This document shows, in pieces, positions 6,047 through 8,978 of a stretch of DNA of 8,978 nt (within the stretch, counting starts at the first letter, position 1; each line of letters opens with the position of its first letter). The position numbers and the translations under genes are program-made. The notes beneath the pieces are model-generated. The model searched no databases and was not told the origin of the DNA. It saw nothing but the letters and a program-made list of their open reading frames with translations. Origin of the DNA: Bacteroidota bacterium. Lineage in GTDB: Bacteria > Bacteroidota > Bacteroidia > Chitinophagales > LD1. The stretch covers positions 1 to 8,978 of the forward strand of contig JAQBNQ010000194.1 of NCBI GenBank assembly GCA_028288545.1, read 5' to 3'.

Positions 6047-6508
6047 ATGTCTAAAGTTGAAATTTATACCGATGGAGCTGCCCGTGATAATCCTGGTAGG
6101 GGAGGTTATGGGGTGATATTGAGGTTTGGTAAACACGAAAAGGAACTCTCAGGAGGATTTAGAAGAACAACCAATAATCGGATGGAATTACTGGCAGTGA
6201 TAATTGGCCTGGAGTCACTTACAAAAGAAGGCCTGGATGTAGATGTTTACTCCGATTCAAAATACGTGGTTGAAGCTGTAAACCAGAAATGGGTTTTTGG
6301 TTGGCAGAAAAAAGGATTTAAAGGGAAAAAGAACCCTGACCTTTGGCAGCGTTTCTTAAAAGTATATCCAAAGCACCACGTAAAATTTATCTGGATAAAA
6401 GGTCATAACGCCCATCACTTTAATGAGCGTTGCGATGTACTGGCCACCGAAGCTGCAGATGGCGGAAATCTATCAGTTGACCAGGGATATGAAGCTGAAA
6501 ATGGTTGA
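6047..6508 (+). CDS. rnhA: Ribonuclease HI
   Basis: A cytoplasmic endonuclease that cleaves the RNA strand of RNA-DNA hybrids, used in primer removal and R-loop clearance. At 153 residues it is the length of the E. coli enzyme. All catalytic residues are visible: Asp9 (YTDGAARDNPG), Glu47 (NNRMELLA), Asp70 (YSDSKYV), His120 (IKGHNAH) and Asp130 (NERCDVLA), corresponding to E. coli D10, E48, D70, H124 and D134. The basic handle region WVFGWQKKGFKGKKNPDLW (82-100) is present, so this is a type 1 enzyme with the substrate-binding protrusion. An ATG at 6043-6045 overlaps the start but reaches a stop after three codons (ATGAATGTCTAA), so 6047 is the start. No Shine-Dalgarno sequence or strong promoter is seen in the 75-nt gap. 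A weak -7-like TAATTTTT lies at 6013-6020. Convergent with dnaE, with 3 nt between the stops. Confidence 0.97.
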   Translation: MSKVEIYTDGAARDNPGRGGYGVILRFGKHEKELSGGFRRTTNNRMELLAVIIGLESLTKEGLDVDVYSDSKYVVEAVNQKWVFGWQKKGFKGKKNPDLWQRFLKVYPKHHVKFIWIKGHNAHHFNERCDVLATEAADGGNLSVDQGYEAENG

Positions 6509-6532
6509 GTACTAATTCAAACTATACTCAAC
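6504..6532. terminator. Inverted repeat between convergent rnhA and dnaE
   Basis: GTTGAGTA (6504-6511) and TACTCAAC (6525-6532) form a perfect 8-bp stem with a 13-nt loop. It spans both stop codons and is the obvious candidate for a terminator shared by the two genes. Neither side has a strong T-tract; on the minus strand a short ATTTTC follows the stem. It may instead work mainly as a 3'-end stabilising hairpin. Confidence 0.4.
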
Positions 6533-8978
6533 GTTTAGGGCCGTAAGTTCCCGTAACAGTTCATTACTCAATTCTATTTTAAACAGGCTTGAGGTTTCAC
6601 TTACCACCAGGTTTTCCTCGTGATCAACAAACCGGATACGGAGTTTAATTGTGCCGGGATATTTTTGAGCCACAGAGCATATTTCATTTACCACTTTTTC
6701 ATCTACTTCCATTACCGGAATTTGAAGTGTAAGGGCTTTAGTCAACTTCGTCCGTATTTCAGAGAGCAGATCGATTTTAAGTATCTTGAATTCGTACTCC
6801 TTACCGTCCCACCGTGCCTGGTAACGGCCGGTTATATGCAGTAGGGCCCCATTGGTTTCAATCAGGTTTTTGAAAGCCATATAATCTTTACCAAACACCG
6901 AGATATTATAGGTCCCGTCAAAGTCCTCAATAGTTAAGCGGCAATACGAATTCCCATTCTTAGCAATTTTTGTTTCGGTGGCGGTAACAATGCCGGCAAG
7001 TTTCAGATCTTTATCCTTCTTCTTTTCAATTTCGTTCAGCTTGGTATTGGTAAAGGTTTCAATCTCTAACCGGTAATCATCCAATGGGTGACCACTGATA
7101 TAAATACCTGTTACCTCTTTTTCTTTCTTTAGCTTCTCCAGCAAACTCCATTCTTCACAGGCAAATACTGTGGGCTCTGTAAGGTCTGCGCCACCACCTG
7201 CACCACCAAACAACGAGTTCTGTTGCATGGTTTGCGAGTTCTGTAGATTGTTTCCATACTTCACCGCCTTCTCCAAAATGGTGAGCCCATCTTTTTTATC
7301 AGGCATAAAATACTGGGCCCGGTGATAGTTGGTAAAGCAATCAAATGCACCGGCTAGTCCTAGTGCTTCCAAAGATTTTTTATTTACGGTCCTAAGGTTT
7401 ACCCTTCGGGTAAGATCGAATATGCTTTTATATGGACCATTCTTCGTGCGTTCTTCGATAATGCCTTCAACAGCAGCATCGCCTACGCCTTTAATGGCCG
7501 ATAGGGCATAACGTATCTCGCCCTTTTTATTCACCGTAAAGTTCACATCGCTTTCATTGATATCGGGCCCCTTAACCGGTATTCCCGCTCTTTTACATTC
7601 CTCCATAAAGAAGGTGATCTTATCAATGTTGCCCTGGTTATTGGTTAACACGGCGCTCATGTATTCGCCCGGATAGTTTGCCTTTAACCACGCAGTTTGA
7701 AAGGCCACAAAGGCATAACAGGTACTATGCGATTTATTGAAGGCGTATTGAGCAAAGGCTTCCCAATCGGTCCAAATCTTTTCAAGCGGTTTTTCGGGTC
7801 TGCCTTTTGCAATGGCGCCTTCCACAAACTTACTTTTCATTTTATCAAGCGTAGCGCGGTCCTTTTTACCCATGGCTTTACGCAACACGTCGGCATCGCC
7901 TTTTGTAAACCCGGCAATCTTTTGCGATAGTTGCATTACCTGTTCCTGGTACACCGTAATACCGTAGGTGTCCTTCAGGTACTCTTCCATTTCAGGTAAG
8001 TCGTAGCTTATTTTTTCGCGTCCATGTTTACGGGCAATAAAATTAGGGATGTAGGCAATAGGACCCGGACGGTACAGCGCATTCATCGCTATCAAATCAT
8101 CAAACTTATCGGGCTTCAACTCCTTCAAATACTTTTGCATTCCTGCACTTTCAAACTGAAACGTAGCATTGGTTTCTGCTCTCTGATACAGTTCGAACGT
8201 TTTACTATCGGTTAATGGAATAGTGTCTATATCAATCTCTATTCCGTGGTTTTGTTTAATCAACCTCAGCGCATCGCGAATAATGGTAAGGGTCTTTAAA
8301 CCCAAAAAGTCCATTTTAATAACACCGGCATCCTCAACTACTTTACCCTCATACTGCGTTAAGTAAAGGTCAGTTTCTTTTGAAGTTGCGATAGGAATAA
8401 TGTCCGTCAGGTCTTTCGGCGCAATAATAATTCCCGCAGCATGAACACCGGTACCCCTTACCGAACCTTCCAGAATTTCAGCCTCATGTAAAACCTTCGA
8501 TTGTATAGAGTCCTCATTATATATCTTGCGTAGCTTCTTTACTTCTTCAATTTCTTCGCTGTTAAGACCTTCCTTTTCCTTCAAACTTTTATCGCCGTCT
8601 AAAGGTGCCTGTAAAATTCTACCTAAATCAATACCCGGTCTATCGGGCACCATCTTGGTTAACATGTTCGAATCGTTGAGCGGTAGATCCAACACACGGG
8701 CTACATCTTTAATACTCATTTTAGCAGCCATGGTGCCGTAGGTAACAATTTGCGCAACCTGTTGCTTTCCATATTTCTTAACTACATAGTCAATTACCTT
8801 ATCACGGCCTTGATCATCAAAGTCGGTATCAATATCCGGCATTGACTTTCTATCGGGGTTCAAAAACCTTTCAAAGAGTAAGTTGTAGGCGATTGGATCA
8901 ATGTTGGTAATGCCAATACAATAGGCAACAACACTTCCTGCAGCCGAACCACGACCGGGGCCTATCATTACACCAAGA
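6512..8978 (-). CDS. dnaE: DNA polymerase III alpha subunit (5'-truncated)
   Basis: The replicative polymerase catalytic subunit (family C). The frame is open to the window edge, so the true start is outside; the Met at 8968 lies inside the conserved GPGRGSAAGS block and is not a start. About 821 residues are visible of an expected 1,150-1,200, so the PHP domain and the first part of the palm are missing. Numbering from that internal Met: catalytic aspartates D45 and D47 in PDIDTDF and D220 in KMDFLGL (E. coli D401, D403, D555); the fingers region has YRPGPIAYIPNFIARKHG and AFNKSHSTCYAF. A helix-hairpin-helix region follows (~488-545), then QNSLF at 583-587, which fits the QxxLF beta-clamp-binding motif in its usual place. 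GHPLD (626-630) comes next, and then an OB-fold (~655-735). The C-terminal end is short, as is common in non-proteobacterial DnaE. No disruption is seen. Confidence 0.98.
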   Translation of the reverse strand, partial: LGVMIGPGRGSAAGSVVAYCIGITNIDPIAYNLLFERFLNPDRKSMPDIDTDFDDQGRDKVIDYVVKKYGKQQVAQIVTYGTMAAKMSIKDVARVLDLPLNDSNMLTKMVPDRPGIDLGRILQAPLDGDKSLKEKEGLNSEEIEEVKKLRKIYNEDSIQSKVLHEAEILEGSVRGTGVHAAGIIIAPKDLTDIIPIATSKETDLYLTQYEGKVVEDAGVIKMDFLGLKTLTIIRDALRLIKQNHGIEIDIDTIPLTDSKTFELYQRAETNATFQFESAGMQKYLKELKPDKFDDLIAMNALYRPGPIAYIPNFIARKHGREKISYDLPEMEEYLKDTYGITVYQEQVMQLSQKIAGFTKGDADVLRKAMGKKDRATLDKMKSKFVEGAIAKGRPEKPLEKIWTDWEAFAQYAFNKSHSTCYAFVAFQTAWLKANYPGEYMSAVLTNNQGNIDKITFFMEECKRAGIPVKGPDINESDVNFTVNKKGEIRYALSAIKGVGDAAVEGIIEERTKNGPYKSIFDLTRRVNLRTVNKKSLEALGLAGAFDCFTNYHRAQYFMPDKKDGLTILEKAVKYGNNLQNSQTMQQNSLFGGAGGGADLTEPTVFACEEWSLLEKLKKEKEVTGIYISGHPLDDYRLEIETFTNTKLNEIEKKKDKDLKLAGIVTATETKIAKNGNSYCRLTIEDFDGTYNISVFGKDYMAFKNLIETNGALLHITGRYQARWDGKEYEFKILKIDLLSEIRTKLTKALTLQIPVMEVDEKVVNEICSVAQKYPGTIKLRIRFVDHEENLVVSETSSLFKIELSNELLRELTALNVEYSLN

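Noticed and set aside
5942..6136. 64-residue minus-strand frame opposite the paralog 3 end and rnhA start
   Set aside because: It overlaps two well-supported genes and a terminator, has no recognisable domain, and is explained as a shadow frame.
8966..8968. ATG as the start of dnaE
   Set aside because: It lies directly before the conserved GPGRGSAAGS block, with open coding sequence (LGV) upstream to the window edge, so the gene is truncated here rather than starting here.

Overview
The window looks like a chromosomal segment of a member of the Bacteroidota. The supporting signs are low-to-moderate GC, two good matches to the Bacteroidota sigma-ABfr promoter (TTTG, a 19-21 nt spacer, then TAnnTTTG), almost no Shine-Dalgarno sequences, and families typical of the phylum: CxxCH di-heme peroxidase lipoproteins and small lipoproteins with an NYD...NGTCxYC motif. 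Genus cannot be read from this sequence alone; a Chitinophaga- or Sphingobacteria-like lineage is a guess.

Layout, left to right. (1) Positions 1-1188, + strand: the C-terminal five-sixths of pntB, the membrane and NADP-binding subunit of proton-translocating transhydrogenase. (2) 1185-2099, - strand: an EamA/DMT-family transporter whose stop overlaps the pntB stop. (3) 2100-2505: a noncoding gap with an excellent promoter for the transporter, a candidate promoter for the rightward genes, and a small interrupted reading frame. (4) 2506-5971, + strand: a likely transcription unit of five exported proteins. These are an outer-membrane beta-barrel, a di-heme cytochrome c peroxidase/MauG-like lipoprotein, and three tandem paralogous cysteine-rich lipoproteins. 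The unit ends in a hairpin followed by a T-tract. (5) 6047-6508, + strand: rnhA (ribonuclease HI). (6) 6512-8978, - strand: the C-terminal two-thirds of dnaE, convergent with rnhA and running off the right edge.

The housekeeping genes (pntB, rnhA, dnaE) are ordinary. The interesting part is 3216-5971. A lipid-anchored di-heme enzyme with MauG-like features is followed, 2 nt downstream, by three related lipoproteins. Each of these has one invariant tryptophan in a WQ dipeptide, the same six cysteines after the lipid cysteine, and the same C-terminal FNxxYF. The arrangement recalls the di-heme enzyme/substrate pair MbnH-MbnP, in which the enzyme oxidises a tryptophan of its partner, but the three lipoproteins do not look like MbnP. 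The enzyme-substrate link is therefore my inference from gene order and residue conservation.
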